Positions 9,091 to 18,293 are shown, numbered from the stretch's first letter. The stretch: 64,000 bases of DNA from Corynebacterium mycetoides (GCF_900103625.1 NZ_LT629700.1:992001-1056000), one strand, 5' to 3'. Numbers and translations: made by a program. Notes: a model not told the origin generated them from the sequence alone.

Positions 9091-10707
9091 ATGTCCGATA
9101 ACCCGAAGAACGACCTTGACACTTTCCTCGAGGTGGAGGTCAAGCTGGCGGTGGATGACTCCACCGGAATCCCCGACTTGACACAGCTGCCCGGTGTGGA
9201 GGAGATCTTGTCCACCGAGGAGCACAACCTCACCGCCATCTACTACGACACCGAGGATCTGCGCCTGACCCACGCGAAGATCACGCTACGGCGCCGCACG
9301 GGCGGCGACGACGACGGGTGGCACCTCAAGCTGCCCGCCGGCACTACCTCCGGCCGCACCGAGCTGCGCGCGGAGTTGGGCGATCCGTCCGAGATCCCCG
9401 CCTCGCTTCTCGACGCCGTGCGCTCCATCATCCGCACCGCCGAACTCTCCCCGATCGCACAGGTGGACAACCGCCGGGTTGTCAGCGCGCTGGGGTCCGC
9501 CACCGGCGAGAAGATCGCCGAGTTTTGCGACGACCACGTCACCGCCTGGTCCCTGCTGCCCGGCGGCGAGCGCGCCGGCTGGCGCGAGTGGGAGGTGGAA
9601 CTCAGCGAATTCACCGCCGGCACGGAGGAGGGCGGCGAGCTGATCCGGCAGGCCACGAGCTTCCTCATCTCCTCCGGGGCGCGCAAGTCCTCCTCCCCCT
9701 CGAAGCTGTTCACCGCCCTGGGCGAGTCGATCCAATCCGCCCCGCTGCCGCCCCACCTGCGCGACAGCGGCCTAGACCCCGCCTCGCCGGAGGGCGCGGT
9801 CGTCGAGGCCCTGCGCGGCCACCGCGACTCCATCGTGAGCTGGGACCCGCGCGTGCGCGCAGACGAGTTCGACTCGGTGCACCAGATGCGCGTGTCCACC
9901 CGCGAGATGCGCTCGCTGCTGGAGACGTTCGAGGGCATCCTCGAGGGCGACCAGCTTGGCCGCCTCGAATCCGAGCTCAAAGACATCGCCGCCACCTTGG
10001 GCGTGGCCCGCGACGCGGAGGTGGTGGAGGAGCGCTTCATCGAGCTGCTCGACTCCGACGAGTCCGGGCTTGTCGACACCGCCGCTGCCGAGCACATCCG
10101 CGGCGACATGCGCTCCGACTACGAGGCAGCCCACGCCGAGATTGTGGAGATGCTCAATTCGGAGCGCTTCCTCTCGCTCCTCGACGACATCGACAACCTC
10201 CTCGCCGAGCCGCCGGTGAACCCGGAGCTCGCCGGCGGCGCGGATACCTCTGAGAGGCCGCGGGCGCAGGGCGCGTCGAAAGAGATCCTGTACGAGCACC
10301 TCGAGAAGGGATACAAGAAGCTGGCCAAGCGCCACGCCAAGGTGCAGGAGCACTACCACGACACCGAGCTGCCCCTGCACGACCGCGAGGAGTACGTGCA
10401 CGACGTGCGCAAGGCCGCCAAGAAGCTGCGCTACGCGGCGGTGGCCGCCGAGGGCGCGGGCGTGAAATCGGGGCGCCTGGCCAAGGCGTGCAAGTCGCTG
10501 CAGTCGATCCTGGGCGATTTCCAGGACGCCGTGACCTCACGCGACCGGATTCAGCGCCTCGCGGATGAGGCCCGCGAGCGCGGTGAGGACACCTTTGCGT
10601 ACGGCATGCTCTACCAGCGCGAACTCGCCAGGGGCGAGCAGGCGCTCGAGGGATACGAGTCCGCTATCCGGGACGTGAAGAAGGCGTTCTCCAAGATCAA
10701 GAAGTAA
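9091..10707 (+). CDS. CYTH and CHAD domain protein
   Basis: A 538-residue two-domain protein. The N-terminal CYTH triphosphate-tunnel domain shows the diagnostic ExExK (E14, E16, K18 in FLEVEVKL), then YYDTEDLRL and ITLRRRTGG. The C-terminal CHAD domain (about residues 225-535) is helical with conserved His: VHQMRVSTREMRS and VHDVRKAAKKLRYA, which bind polyphosphate in the family. CYTH domains hydrolyse inorganic tri- or polyphosphate; CHAD domains bind polyphosphate granules. The ATG at 9091 was chosen because it directly precedes the conserved CYTH start. The upstream gap shared with glnA2 (8994-9090) has tandem TATAGTGT-like -10 elements. The same neighbour arrangement occurs near Rv2226 in M. 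tuberculosis. Confidence 0.93.
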   Translation: MSDNPKNDLDTFLEVEVKLAVDDSTGIPDLTQLPGVEEILSTEEHNLTAIYYDTEDLRLTHAKITLRRRTGGDDDGWHLKLPAGTTSGRTELRAELGDPSEIPASLLDAVRSIIRTAELSPIAQVDNRRVVSALGSATGEKIAEFCDDHVTAWSLLPGGERAGWREWEVELSEFTAGTEEGGELIRQATSFLISSGARKSSSPSKLFTALGESIQSAPLPPHLRDSGLDPASPEGAVVEALRGHRDSIVSWDPRVRADEFDSVHQMRVSTREMRSLLETFEGILEGDQLGRLESELKDIAATLGVARDAEVVEERFIELLDSDESGLVDTAAAEHIRGDMRSDYEAAHAEIVEMLNSERFLSLLDDIDNLLAEPPVNPELAGGADTSERPRAQGASKEILYEHLEKGYKKLAKRHAKVQEHYHDTELPLHDREEYVHDVRKAAKKLRYAAVAAEGAGVKSGRLAKACKSLQSILGDFQDAVTSRDRIQRLADEARERGEDTFAYGMLYQRELARGEQALEGYESAIRDVKKAFSKIKK

Positions 10708-10914
10708 CTACTTCTCCCAGGAGGCCGGCTTGCCCCACTTCTCGTCGGCTTCCTCGGCCGCGTCGGCGGCCTTGTTGCGCAGCTCGGCGTTCTGGATGGC
10801 GGCCTCCGCCTCCTCGCGGGTGGCGTACGGGCCCATGCGCTCGTCCCAGGCGTCCTCCTTGCCCTGGGTGACCTCGCCGGTGGTGGGGTTGTAGTAGAAC
10901 TGCTCGTCGGCCAT
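10708..10914 (-). CDS. Small SPOR-like protein
   Basis: A 68-residue acidic protein. The segment FYYNPTTGEVTQGK, followed by GPYATREEAEAAI, looks like the short SPOR-type element (aromatic pair, then YATREEAEAA) found in many corynebacterial small proteins. There is no signal peptide or membrane segment. It converges on the CYTH/CHAD gene with adjoining stop codons. An upstream GAGTCGAG just before the ATG could be its ribosome binding site. Exact role unknown. Confidence 0.8.
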   Translation of the reverse strand: MADEQFYYNPTTGEVTQGKEDAWDERMGPYATREEAEAAIQNAELRNKAADAAEEADEKWGKPASWEK

Positions 10915-11025
10915 CTCGACTCCTTTACTGTTTCGATGTTTGGCTGGTGCGGCCCAGAGTACCTGTCAGGTGGCGTTGGTAGTCTGGGGCGAGTGAGCGA
11001 GAGACGTAGAAAGGGTGTGGCATAC

Positions 11026-12258
11026 ATGGCCGTGTGGTCCCCGGAATCGCCCTCCAGCGCCGTGCGCGCCGCGCAGGTGCACGAGAAGGTCGCGGGCCGC
11101 GCGCCGCAGGCAGTGGCCTCCGCCCCCGCGACGTGGGTGCTCATCGGCGAGAACGTCGACCATTTCGGCGGCGTGACCATCGTCGGCCTGTCGCACCAGC
11201 GGGTCGCGGTCGCGGTCTCCCCTCGCACCGACGGCAAACTGCGCGTCGAGGTGCGCGCCCCCGGCGGCTTCACCGCGTCTGCGGACTCGCCGCTGCACGA
11301 GCTTGTCGACGCCCCCTTGCCCGCGCCGTCCGCCCCCCTCGACGTCCGCGGCCTGCGGCGCATCGCGGGGCTCGTGCACGCGCTCATCTCCCGCCAGGTG
11401 CTCTCCCGCGACACCGCCGGGCTGACCATCACCATCGCCTCCGACATCACCGCCGGGGCGGGCTTGGGCGCCCTCTACGCCACGGACGCCGCGGTGGCAG
11501 TCGCCCTGGCGAGCCTCGCCGGCGCGGAGGACCTCGACGAGGCCCCCACCCGCGCCCGCCTCGCGGAAATCTGCTCGTCCGCCGCCGCCGCGCACTCCAC
11601 CCTGTCCATCCTCCGGGCCCGCCACACCGCCGCCCTGCGCGGAGCGGGTGAGAGCGTGAGCGTCATCGACTACTCCGACGGCTCCGTCACCCAGGCACCG
11701 CACCCGGGCAAGCTGGGCGTGCGGATCTTCTCCATTGCCCGCAGCCTGGGAGAGCCGCACGGCGGACAGGCGGAGCGCATCACGGCACGCCGCGCCTTCA
11801 TCGATGAGGCCTGCTCCAACTTCGGCGTGACCTCCCTGCGCCAGCTGCCCGGCGCGGCCGAGCGCGTGGTGCAGTGGGTCGAGGCGCGCCGCGAGGTCAC
11901 CGGCGACGACTCTGCACCCGACCCCGACACCGCCCAGGAGTGGGTGCGCTACTGCGAGACGGAGACGCTGCGTTCGCTGGCGGTCGCCCGAGCCTTGCGC
12001 TCGCGCCGCAGCGAGGAGCTGTTCACCCTGCTCAACTCGCCATCTGAGGCCCACGACATCGAGACCCCCGACGACCTCGTCGCCTTCGCGCTCGCGCGCG
12101 GCGCTGTCTCCGCGCGCCCGGCGGCGGCCGGGATGTCGCAGGCCGTCATCGCGTTCGTGCCGCTGCGCGACGTGGAGCGCTTCGTCTCCGCGGTCAGCGC
12201 GGACCACGAGGTTGTTGAGGTGCTCCCGGGCGTTGCCGCGGGCGTCGAAAAGCTTTAA
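11026..12258 (+). CDS. Galactokinase-like GHMP-family protein, degenerate
   Basis: A 410-residue protein with the layout of galactokinase. Near the N-terminus GENVDHFGG (about residues 41-49) replaces the canonical GEHTDYNGG sugar-binding signature. The GHMP phosphate loop, normally PxxxGLSSSAA, appears as TAGAGLGALYATDAA (about 142-156) with the SSS core lost. The C-terminal part keeps the fold but the third GHMP motif is not clear. Family kinases phosphorylate sugars with ATP; with both signatures altered, catalysis on galactose is doubtful and a regulatory or different-substrate role is possible. No galT or galE is nearby. Its stop overlaps the convergent RNB gene stop by four bases. Confidence 0.8.
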   Translation: MAVWSPESPSSAVRAAQVHEKVAGRAPQAVASAPATWVLIGENVDHFGGVTIVGLSHQRVAVAVSPRTDGKLRVEVRAPGGFTASADSPLHELVDAPLPAPSAPLDVRGLRRIAGLVHALISRQVLSRDTAGLTITIASDITAGAGLGALYATDAAVAVALASLAGAEDLDEAPTRARLAEICSSAAAAHSTLSILRARHTAALRGAGESVSVIDYSDGSVTQAPHPGKLGVRIFSIARSLGEPHGGQAERITARRAFIDEACSNFGVTSLRQLPGAAERVVQWVEARREVTGDDSAPDPDTAQEWVRYCETETLRSLAVARALRSRRSEELFTLLNSPSEAHDIETPDDLVAFALARGAVSARPAAAGMSQAVIAFVPLRDVERFVSAVSADHEVVEVLPGVAAGVEKL

Positions 12259-13652
12259 TCCGCCGGCCAGGCGAACGCGACCTCCCGCTCGACGACGCTC
12301 GCGCGGATGAGGCTGACGGACGTCTCCTTGCCCTCCTGCGGCCGGCCCAGGCACGGCGCGAGCACGGGCGGGTCGACCACGAAGATGCGGGACTGGTCGC
12401 GCTCCTCCTCCGTCTTGAGCACCACCGCCTCGAAGTTGTGGCCCATCCACGGGGTGAGCACGGTGGCCTCGGTGAGGTTGAGGCACGCGCGGTCGACCGT
12501 GTTGGACAGCTGAGAGGTGCGCCCCATCGTCTTGACCACCTGGTTCGCCCCCTGCTCCACCCACTCGGGCACGACTGTGCCGGCGCAGATGGCGAGGCAG
12601 ACCTCGGTGGCGTAGCGGTCGATCAGCCGGCGCAGCGGCGCCGTGACGTGCGAATAGTACCCGCCGATGCCCGCGTGCACCTCGGCGCTCTTCTCCGCGA
12701 GGTTGATGTAGCCGGAGCCGCGCAGGAGTTTCTGCGCCTCGCGCATCACCGCCATGCCGCGCGGCGTGTCGGCGTCCACCCTGGCCAGAAACTCCCCGAT
12801 CGGCTCGTCGCCGATGTGGAAGCCCAGGTTGCGCACCTCCGCGCGGAACTCTGCCTCGGCGCCGTCGTTCGCCGGGCCGAGCACGCGCAGAAAGCCCATG
12901 CCCGCCTCCACCATCATCGTCCCCGCCACCATGCCGGTGAGCAGGGAGATCTCGGAGTTGTAGTCCATCACGGGGTGCCGCGGCTCGATGACCAGCTCGA
13001 AGCGCCCGCCATCGGTGTCCACCACGCGCACGCTCGGCAGCCGCAGGTTGATCGCCTCCCGCCGCTGTGAGCTCGCCTGCCGCAGCTTCCCCACCGCCTC
13101 GAGCTCGCGTATCGACGCATGCACCTCACCCCTGTCAACCGCCTCCTGCACCTCGTCGTAGTTCAAGCGGGCGCGGCTGCGCACCAGCGCGCGCTCCACG
13201 TGGTAGCCGGCGACCTCCCCCTTCTCGTCCAGGTGGAAGGTCCAGAGCACGGCCGACCTATCGACGTCCGGGAGCAGGGACGCTGAGCCCTCGCTCAGCT
13301 CCGGCGGGTGCAGCCGCGCCGGCTCGTCGGGCAGGTAGATTGTCTGCCCGCGCGTGAGAGACTCCGCCCGGACCAGATTGTCGCCCGTCTCCACAAACGC
13401 GGCGACGTCCGCGATGGCGTAGTACACCGTGTAACCCGTCGCAGTCTTCTCGATGCACACCGCCTGATCCAAGTCCATGGAGCCGGGTGGGTCGATGGTG
13501 ACGAACTCGATGTCGCGGGCGTCGCGACGCTGCGCGGCGTGCGCGTCCGTCAGCCGCGCCGCCTCCTCGTGCAGCTCAGGGGCGAAATCTGTGGGCACGT
13601 CGAACTCTCGCGCAATGTCTCGGAAGTCCAGGGGCGCCGCATAGAGTTTCAT
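12255..13652 (-). CDS. RNB-domain ribonuclease (RNase II/R family)
   Basis: A 465-residue RNB protein. The catalytic domain starts with TIDPPGSMDLDQAV, the metal-binding Asp cluster of RNase II/R, and continues with YYAIADVAAFV and YLPDEPARLHPPELSE, then HAGIGGYYSHVTAPLRR and DRYATEVCL, all RNB hallmarks. It lacks the N-terminal cold-shock domains and most of the C-terminal S1 domain of full RNase R, as is common for actinobacterial short RNB proteins. 3'-5' exoribonuclease activity is therefore likely. I chose the ATG at 13652 (MKLYAAPLDF), which has GGCGGG just upstream; an ATG 18 bases earlier is possible. Confidence 0.93.
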   Translation of the reverse strand: MKLYAAPLDFRDIAREFDVPTDFAPELHEEAARLTDAHAAQRRDARDIEFVTIDPPGSMDLDQAVCIEKTATGYTVYYAIADVAAFVETGDNLVRAESLTRGQTIYLPDEPARLHPPELSEGSASLLPDVDRSAVLWTFHLDEKGEVAGYHVERALVRSRARLNYDEVQEAVDRGEVHASIRELEAVGKLRQASSQRREAINLRLPSVRVVDTDGGRFELVIEPRHPVMDYNSEISLLTGMVAGTMMVEAGMGFLRVLGPANDGAEAEFRAEVRNLGFHIGDEPIGEFLARVDADTPRGMAVMREAQKLLRGSGYINLAEKSAEVHAGIGGYYSHVTAPLRRLIDRYATEVCLAICAGTVVPEWVEQGANQVVKTMGRTSQLSNTVDRACLNLTEATVLTPWMGHNFEAVVLKTEEERDQSRIFVVDPPVLAPCLGRPQEGKETSVSLIRASVVEREVAFAWPAD

Positions 13653-13708
13653 AGCCCGCCATTGTTGCAAAGTCCGGGCGCGGGCGCACCCGCTGCCTGC
13701 TCCCCCGC

Positions 13709-13790
13709 TCCGCCTAAACCCGGAACGTGCAACATCCCCCTGTTCCGCCTAAACCTGGACCAAGTTGTAGCGTCCGAGTTTAGGCGGAAC
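13709..13790. repeat. Palindromic intergenic repeat, left flank of nuclease-like gene
   Basis: The 16-mer TCCGCCTAAACCCGGA (13709-13724) recurs exactly at 14785-14800. Within this copy GTTCCGCCTAAAC (13742-13754) is perfectly inverted by GTTTAGGCGGAAC (13778-13790), giving a 13-bp stem over a loop containing CCAAGTTG. A CGTGCA core is present at 13726-13731. The stop codon and last residues (GSA) of the adjacent nuclease-like gene are encoded inside the inverted arm, so the hairpin can also end its transcript. Confidence 0.8.
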
Positions 13791-14718
13791 CGGAAGGCCC
13801 CTCCGGGCGCCCCTTCGGCGGCGCCTTCCTGGCCTTCCTGGCGCGCGCGATCTCCGCGACAACCCGGTCCATGTCGTGCAGATCCTCCGGGTAGAGGCGC
13901 AGAACGACGTACCCCATGTTCGTCAGCGCCCTCTCCCGGTCGCGCTCTCGCATGAGCACCTCGCGGGTGTTGTCCGCGTACTTGGAGCGACCGTCGATCT
14001 CCACGATGAGGAAGTCGTCGAACAAGAAGTCCGGCCGGTACCTGCCCAGGGTCACCTGGAACCTCCACCCCGTGACCTTGCGCTGGATGAGCCCGGCGCG
14101 GAACAGGCTCTCGTAGGCGGACTCCGACGCCCCGGTTGCGTGGTCCACGCAGGCCAGCGCGGTTTTCTTCCCCACGAACCGGCCCATCCGGTAGATCTCC
14201 TGGCGCAGCTGCCCCGCGGAGCACCCGCGTACGGAGAGCAGCCAGTCCGCTGCCATGAGTCCCTCGGTGAACCCGTGGTAGCGGGCGATGTCGATAAAGG
14301 TCCTGATGTCGCTGGTGGTGCGCACCCCGAACATCTCCACGAGCTCGTCGGGGCGATAGGCCGCCTGCCGGTAGCACACGTGGAGCATGCGCCGCCGTGA
14401 CGACGGCGTGCCCCCACTGGGCAGCGCCACCTCCACCACGGCGCCGCGCAGGTTCACAGTCCACATCCCCCGCAGCGACCCGGCCGCCCGGGAGATGACG
14501 TACCCAGAGCGCATGCTGCGCCCGGCCGCTACGGAGCGCAGCCCGAAGAGGCGCCACGGCGGGATCTCCGCATGGTCCGTCCTCGCGATCACCTGCGTGT
14601 GCGCCAGGTACACGTAGTGCCCGTCGGCGATCGCGGCGCGGATGGCGCCGTCGCGCTTCGTCAGTCGTCGTGTGTCGATGAGTAGTTCTACCAGCTCGTT
14701 TAATGTGTTTCCCCCCAT
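13780..14718 (-). CDS. DUF559-type nuclease-like protein
   Basis: A 312-residue protein of the actinobacterial type that joins an AbiEi-like N-terminal region to a C-terminal Vsr/DUF559 (PD-(D/E)XK-like) domain. The nuclease-like core reads RPDFLFDDFLIVEIDGRSKY, with candidate metal ligands Asp, Glu and Asp, followed by RERDRERALTNMGYVVLRL, the usual end of DUF559. The N-terminal part (ELVELLIDTRRLTKRDGAI) resembles the winged-helix start of such proteins. Start is the ATG at 14718 (GGNTLNEL). It stands alone, bracketed by palindromic repeats, with a TTATCCACA box 50 bases upstream. A paralogue lies at 23976-24827. Activity, defence role or mobility are not known. Confidence 0.8.
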   Translation of the reverse strand: MGGNTLNELVELLIDTRRLTKRDGAIRAAIADGHYVYLAHTQVIARTDHAEIPPWRLFGLRSVAAGRSMRSGYVISRAAGSLRGMWTVNLRGAVVEVALPSGGTPSSRRRMLHVCYRQAAYRPDELVEMFGVRTTSDIRTFIDIARYHGFTEGLMAADWLLSVRGCSAGQLRQEIYRMGRFVGKKTALACVDHATGASESAYESLFRAGLIQRKVTGWRFQVTLGRYRPDFLFDDFLIVEIDGRSKYADNTREVLMRERDRERALTNMGYVVLRLYPEDLHDMDRVVAEIARARKARKAPPKGRPEGPSGSA

Positions 14719-14768
14719 GGGACAACCATGTCACGAGCCGCGGCGCATTGTCACCCCCTCCCCGCAAA

Positions 14769-14780
14769 CCTGTGGATAAC
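14769..14780 (-). promoter_or_regulatory. DnaA-box-like motif upstream of DUF559-type gene
   Basis: On the minus strand the sequence reads GTTATCCACAGG, containing a perfect DnaA box TTATCCACA, and ends 50 bases before the ATG of the nuclease-like gene. The identical 12-mer sits 49 bases before the start of another DUF559-like gene at 63839. The matched spacing suggests a shared control element rather than a replication origin, since it is a lone box. Confidence 0.55.
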
Positions 14781-14784
14781 TCAC

Positions 14785-14871
14785 TCCGCCTAAACCCGGA
14801 CACCCCGAACATGGTCCAAGTTGAGGCGGAATACCCCCAAGTTGCACGTTGCGAGTTTAGGGCGAGCGCCC
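14785..14871. repeat. Palindromic intergenic repeat, right flank of nuclease-like gene
   Basis: Starts with the exact 16-mer TCCGCCTAAACCCGGA shared with the left flank. TCCGCCT (14785-14791) pairs with AGGCGGA (14824-14830) over an imperfect longer stem. Further right are CCAAGTTGCACGTTGCG and AGTTTAGGGCG, rearranged versions of words in the left copy, including a TGCACG core. No coding potential is seen between the gene start and rnpB. Confidence 0.75.
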
Positions 14872-14883
14872 ACACCCCACGCG

Positions 14884-15297
<414 letters not shown>

Positions 15298-15309
15298 AAT
15301 GACTATACT

Positions 15310-16401
15310 CTACCTGTGGTGCGCGACGTCGTTTACGCAGCGTACAACGCCAAAATCGCCGTAGAACTCGACGACGGACACGCTCGCCAGGTCAAGGAAG
15401 ATGTGCCGGAACGCCTCGTCGCCCACCCCGAGCCCCTGGCGGATGATGGACTTGATCGGCGTCATGTGGGTGACCACGAGGATGGTCTTTCCCTCGTGCT
15501 TGTCCTGCAGCGCCAGCCGCGCGCGCGTGACGCGGCGGTGCAGCGCGGCGAGGGACTCCCCGTCCGGCGGGGCCACGCTTGTCGACGCCTGCCACGCGTC
15601 AAACTCCTCCGCATAGCGCTCCACACACTCGGCGCGGGACAGCCCCTCGAACGCGCCGTAGTCCATCTCGCGCAGGCCCTCGTCGACGTCGATGTCGGCG
15701 ATGCCGAGGGCGTCGGCGCAGGCCTTGGCGGTTTGGCGGGCGCGTGTCTGCGGTGAGGTGACGATGACGTCGATGGGCTCCATGGCCGCGACGGCGTGGG
15801 CGGCGCGCTGGGCCTGCTCCACGCCGACGTCGGTAAGCGAGGGGTCGGAGGAGCCCGAGTAGAGCTTGGCGGCGGAGTGCTCGGTCTGGCCGTGGCGCAG
15901 CAGCACGAACCGGGTGCGCGGGGCGTCGGCACCGTGCCAGTGCGCGGGGCTGGCCACCTCGTGCTGGCCCGCCCCGACGATGCCGGGTGCGGCGCCTTTC
16001 GCGGCGGCGTCCATGGCCACGTTGGACAGCTCGTCGGCCTTCTTGTTGTGCGCGCGCGGCACCCAGGTGTAGCTCACCGACTCGAAGCCGGCGGCGAGGG
16101 CGCGGGCGGCGAGCGCGAGCTCCTGCATGTCGGGGTGCTTGATCTTCCAGCGCCCGGACATTTGCTCCACCACGAGCTTGGAGTCCATGTACACCTCCAC
16201 GCGGGTGGCGCCGAGGTCGCGCGCCGCCTCGAGCCCGCGCAGCAGGCCGTGGTACTCGGCGACGTTGTTGGAGGACTTGCGGCCCACCACGTAGGCGATC
16301 TCGGCCAGCGTCTCGCCGGACTCGCCGTAGACCACGGAACCGGAGCCTGCGACGCCGGGGTTGCCGCGTGAACCACCGTCAGTAAAGACCTTGACCAGCA
16401 T
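15310..16401 (-). CDS. Bifunctional RNase H / histidine phosphatase
   Basis: A 363-residue fusion. The N-terminal RNase HI domain has FTDGGSRGNPG (first Asp), NNVAEYHGL (Glu), VYMDSKLVV (Asp) and NKKADELSN (final Asp). The C-terminal histidine phosphatase domain begins about residue 173 with LLRHGQTEH and has VVTHMTPIK with the second His. The same fusion in M. tuberculosis (Rv2228c) removes RNA from RNA-DNA hybrids and has alpha-ribazole or acid phosphatase activity. Start is the ATG at 16401, four bases after the stop of the zinc-ribbon gene, so the three genes from 18248 down form one operon. rnpB begins just beyond its stop. Confidence 0.95.
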   Translation of the reverse strand: MLVKVFTDGGSRGNPGVAGSGSVVYGESGETLAEIAYVVGRKSSNNVAEYHGLLRGLEAARDLGATRVEVYMDSKLVVEQMSGRWKIKHPDMQELALAARALAAGFESVSYTWVPRAHNKKADELSNVAMDAAAKGAAPGIVGAGQHEVASPAHWHGADAPRTRFVLLRHGQTEHSAAKLYSGSSDPSLTDVGVEQAQRAAHAVAAMEPIDVIVTSPQTRARQTAKACADALGIADIDVDEGLREMDYGAFEGLSRAECVERYAEEFDAWQASTSVAPPDGESLAALHRRVTRARLALQDKHEGKTILVVTHMTPIKSIIRQGLGVGDEAFRHIFLDLASVSVVEFYGDFGVVRCVNDVAHHR

Positions 16402-16405
16402 GGTC

Positions 16406-17092
16406 CTACTCCCCCGCCGGCGCCACGCGCACGAGCAGCGCGCCGCAGTTCGGGCACGTCGGCAGCTCATCCGGGTCCGCGGCGAGCACCTCGGCGCGCT
16501 CCGCCTGTGGCAGGGTGATGAAGCAGGATCCGCAGGTGCGGCCGTTGAAGGGCGCCGCCCCGATATCGTCGTACAGCGCGAGCACGTCGGCGGGCAGCTG
16601 CGCGCGGAACGTGGCCGGGTCGGCGAGCTCCGGCGCGGGCGAGGCCTCGGCGGCGCGGCGGGCGACCTCGATCTTCCGGTCCATCTCGTCCAGGCGCGCG
16701 CCGTGGATGTCACGGTTGTTGCGCAGCGCCTTGACCTCGCCGTGCGCCTCCTTGAGCTCGTAGTAGAGGTCGGCCAGGCGCGACTTCGCGGCGTAGCGGT
16801 CGTGCTCCAAGTCCTTGCGGCGCTCCGGGTCCGTCTCCGCGGTGAGCTGGTGCTTGTTGTCCAGGTCACGCTTTTTCAGCTTGCGTTCGTCCTCCTGGAT
16901 GCGCAGGATGTCCAGCTCGAGGTCGTCCACGGCCATTTGCGCGGCTGCGGCGGCCGACGCCAGGCGCTCGCGCTGCGCCACCAGGTTGGCGAGCTCGGCT
17001 TCCTCGGGGCTCTGGCGCTGGGGGTGGCGCTGCGCGCGGTCGGCGCGGGCAAGCTCGAGCAGGACCTGCTGCTTGTCGGGCGAGAGGTTCAC
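16406..17092 (-). CDS. Coiled-coil zinc-ribbon protein (CT398/Rv2229c family)
   Basis: A 228-residue protein: a long coiled-coil hairpin (about residues 20-165, rich in Glu, Arg, Leu and Ala heptads) followed by a C4 zinc ribbon with C187-x2-C190 and C213-x2-C216 (CGSC and CPNC). The family is conserved next to Nif3-like and RNase H genes across actinobacteria and may bind nucleic acid, but no activity has been settled. Gaps of 16 and 4 bases to its neighbours indicate an operon. Confidence 0.92.
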   Translation of the reverse strand: MNLSPDKQQVLLELARADRAQRHPQRQSPEEAELANLVAQRERLASAAAAAQMAVDDLELDILRIQEDERKLKKRDLDNKHQLTAETDPERRKDLEHDRYAAKSRLADLYYELKEAHGEVKALRNNRDIHGARLDEMDRKIEVARRAAEASPAPELADPATFRAQLPADVLALYDDIGAAPFNGRTCGSCFITLPQAERAEVLAADPDELPTCPNCGALLVRVAPAGE

Positions 17093-17108
17093 GACGGTGC
17101 TCCTTAAT

Positions 17109-18248
17109 TTACGTTCGCGGGTGGGCGGAGACGGTCCAGGGGTCCGTGCGGATGGTGAGGATCTCCGTCTCCACGTCCAAAGCGTCCACGATACCTTTCG
17201 CCTGCCGGGTCCAGGGAAACTCCGAGGCCCAGTGCGCGGTGTCGATCACGGCGCAGCCGCCGGCGCGCAGGTGCTCGTCGACGGGGTGGTGGCGCAGATC
17301 GGAGGTGACGTAGACGTCGACGCCGAGGCGCGCGACGTCGCCAAGCAGGCTGTCGCCGGAGCCCGAGGACACCGCCACGGTGCGCACTATCTGCTCCGGG
17401 TCGCCGGCGGCGCGCACCCCCCAGGCGGTCTCGGGCAGGGCGTCGGCGACCTGCTGGGTGAAGTCGCGCAGGGTCATCGGCTCGTGCAGCTCGCCGACGC
17501 GCCCCAGGCCCGGCGCGGTGGAGAGGTCCGTGTCGTTTTCCAGCACGACGATGTCGAAGGCGGGCTCCTCGTAGGGGTGCGCGGCGCGCAGCGCGCGGAT
17601 GAGCTCTGAGCGCAACCGCGTGGGGGCGACGAACTCGGCGCGGACCTCGCGGGAGGAAAAGTGCTCGCCCACCTCGCCGTCGGTGGGGTCGGCGCCCTCG
17701 GTCGGGGTGAAGCCGCCGGTGCCCTCCCAGGTGAACGCGCAGCGCTCGTAGTTGCCGATGGCGCCGGCGCCGGCGTCGAAAAGCGCGTCCATCACGCGAT
17801 CGGCGTCGGCCGGCGGGATGTAGACGCCCCACTTGTCGGTGTGGCGGGCGCGCTTGGGCTTGATCGGGCGGCCCGGGGTGATGCCGACGAGCTCGGCGAG
17901 GAGGTCGGAGACCCCCGGGCGCGCCGAGTCGGCGTTGGTGTGCGCGGCGAACAGCGCCACCCCGCCCGACAGAAGCGCGTGGATGACCTTGCCCTTCGGC
18001 GTGTTGGCGGCCACCGAGGACACCCCGCGCAGCAGCAGCGGGTGGTGCACAACCAGCATCTGGGCGCCCGTTTCCACCGCGCGGCGGGCCACCTCGAGCG
18101 TGCAGTCCAGCGCGAAGGCGACCTTGCGCACCTCGGCGTCCGGGTCGCCGCAGATCAGGCCGACCTGGTCCCAGTCCTCAGCAAGCGCCGGGGGGTAGGC
18201 CTCCTCCAGGGCCGCGACAACATCAGCTACCGACACAGAAGACTTCAT
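17109..18248 (-). CDS. Nif3-like dinuclear metal-centre protein (DUF34)
   Basis: A 379-residue Nif3/DUF34 protein with the family's N- and C-terminal halves separated by an inserted PII-like domain (about residues 135-235, containing WGVYIPPADADRVMDALF and AHPYEEPAFDI). Metal ligands are seen in LVVHHPLLLRG and FAAHTNADSA and in the C-terminal half in VTSDLRHHPVDEH and DTAHWASE. Family members are often annotated as GTP cyclohydrolase I type 2 without firm proof. First gene of a three-gene operon; divergent from ptpA with a 45-base gap. Confidence 0.94.
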   Translation of the reverse strand: MKSSVSVADVVAALEEAYPPALAEDWDQVGLICGDPDAEVRKVAFALDCTLEVARRAVETGAQMLVVHHPLLLRGVSSVAANTPKGKVIHALLSGGVALFAAHTNADSARPGVSDLLAELVGITPGRPIKPKRARHTDKWGVYIPPADADRVMDALFDAGAGAIGNYERCAFTWEGTGGFTPTEGADPTDGEVGEHFSSREVRAEFVAPTRLRSELIRALRAAHPYEEPAFDIVVLENDTDLSTAPGLGRVGELHEPMTLRDFTQQVADALPETAWGVRAAGDPEQIVRTVAVSSGSGDSLLGDVARLGVDVYVTSDLRHHPVDEHLRAGGCAVIDTAHWASEFPWTRQAKGIVDALDVETEILTIRTDPWTVSAHPRT

Positions 18249-18293
18249 GCGCCCAGCCTACAAACAGCGAACAAAGCTGACATGCTGGGAGCC

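Noticed and set aside
14769..14780. Replication origin
   Set aside because: Only one DnaA box is present at each site, there is no AT-rich unwinding region, and dnaA, dnaN or parAB are absent.
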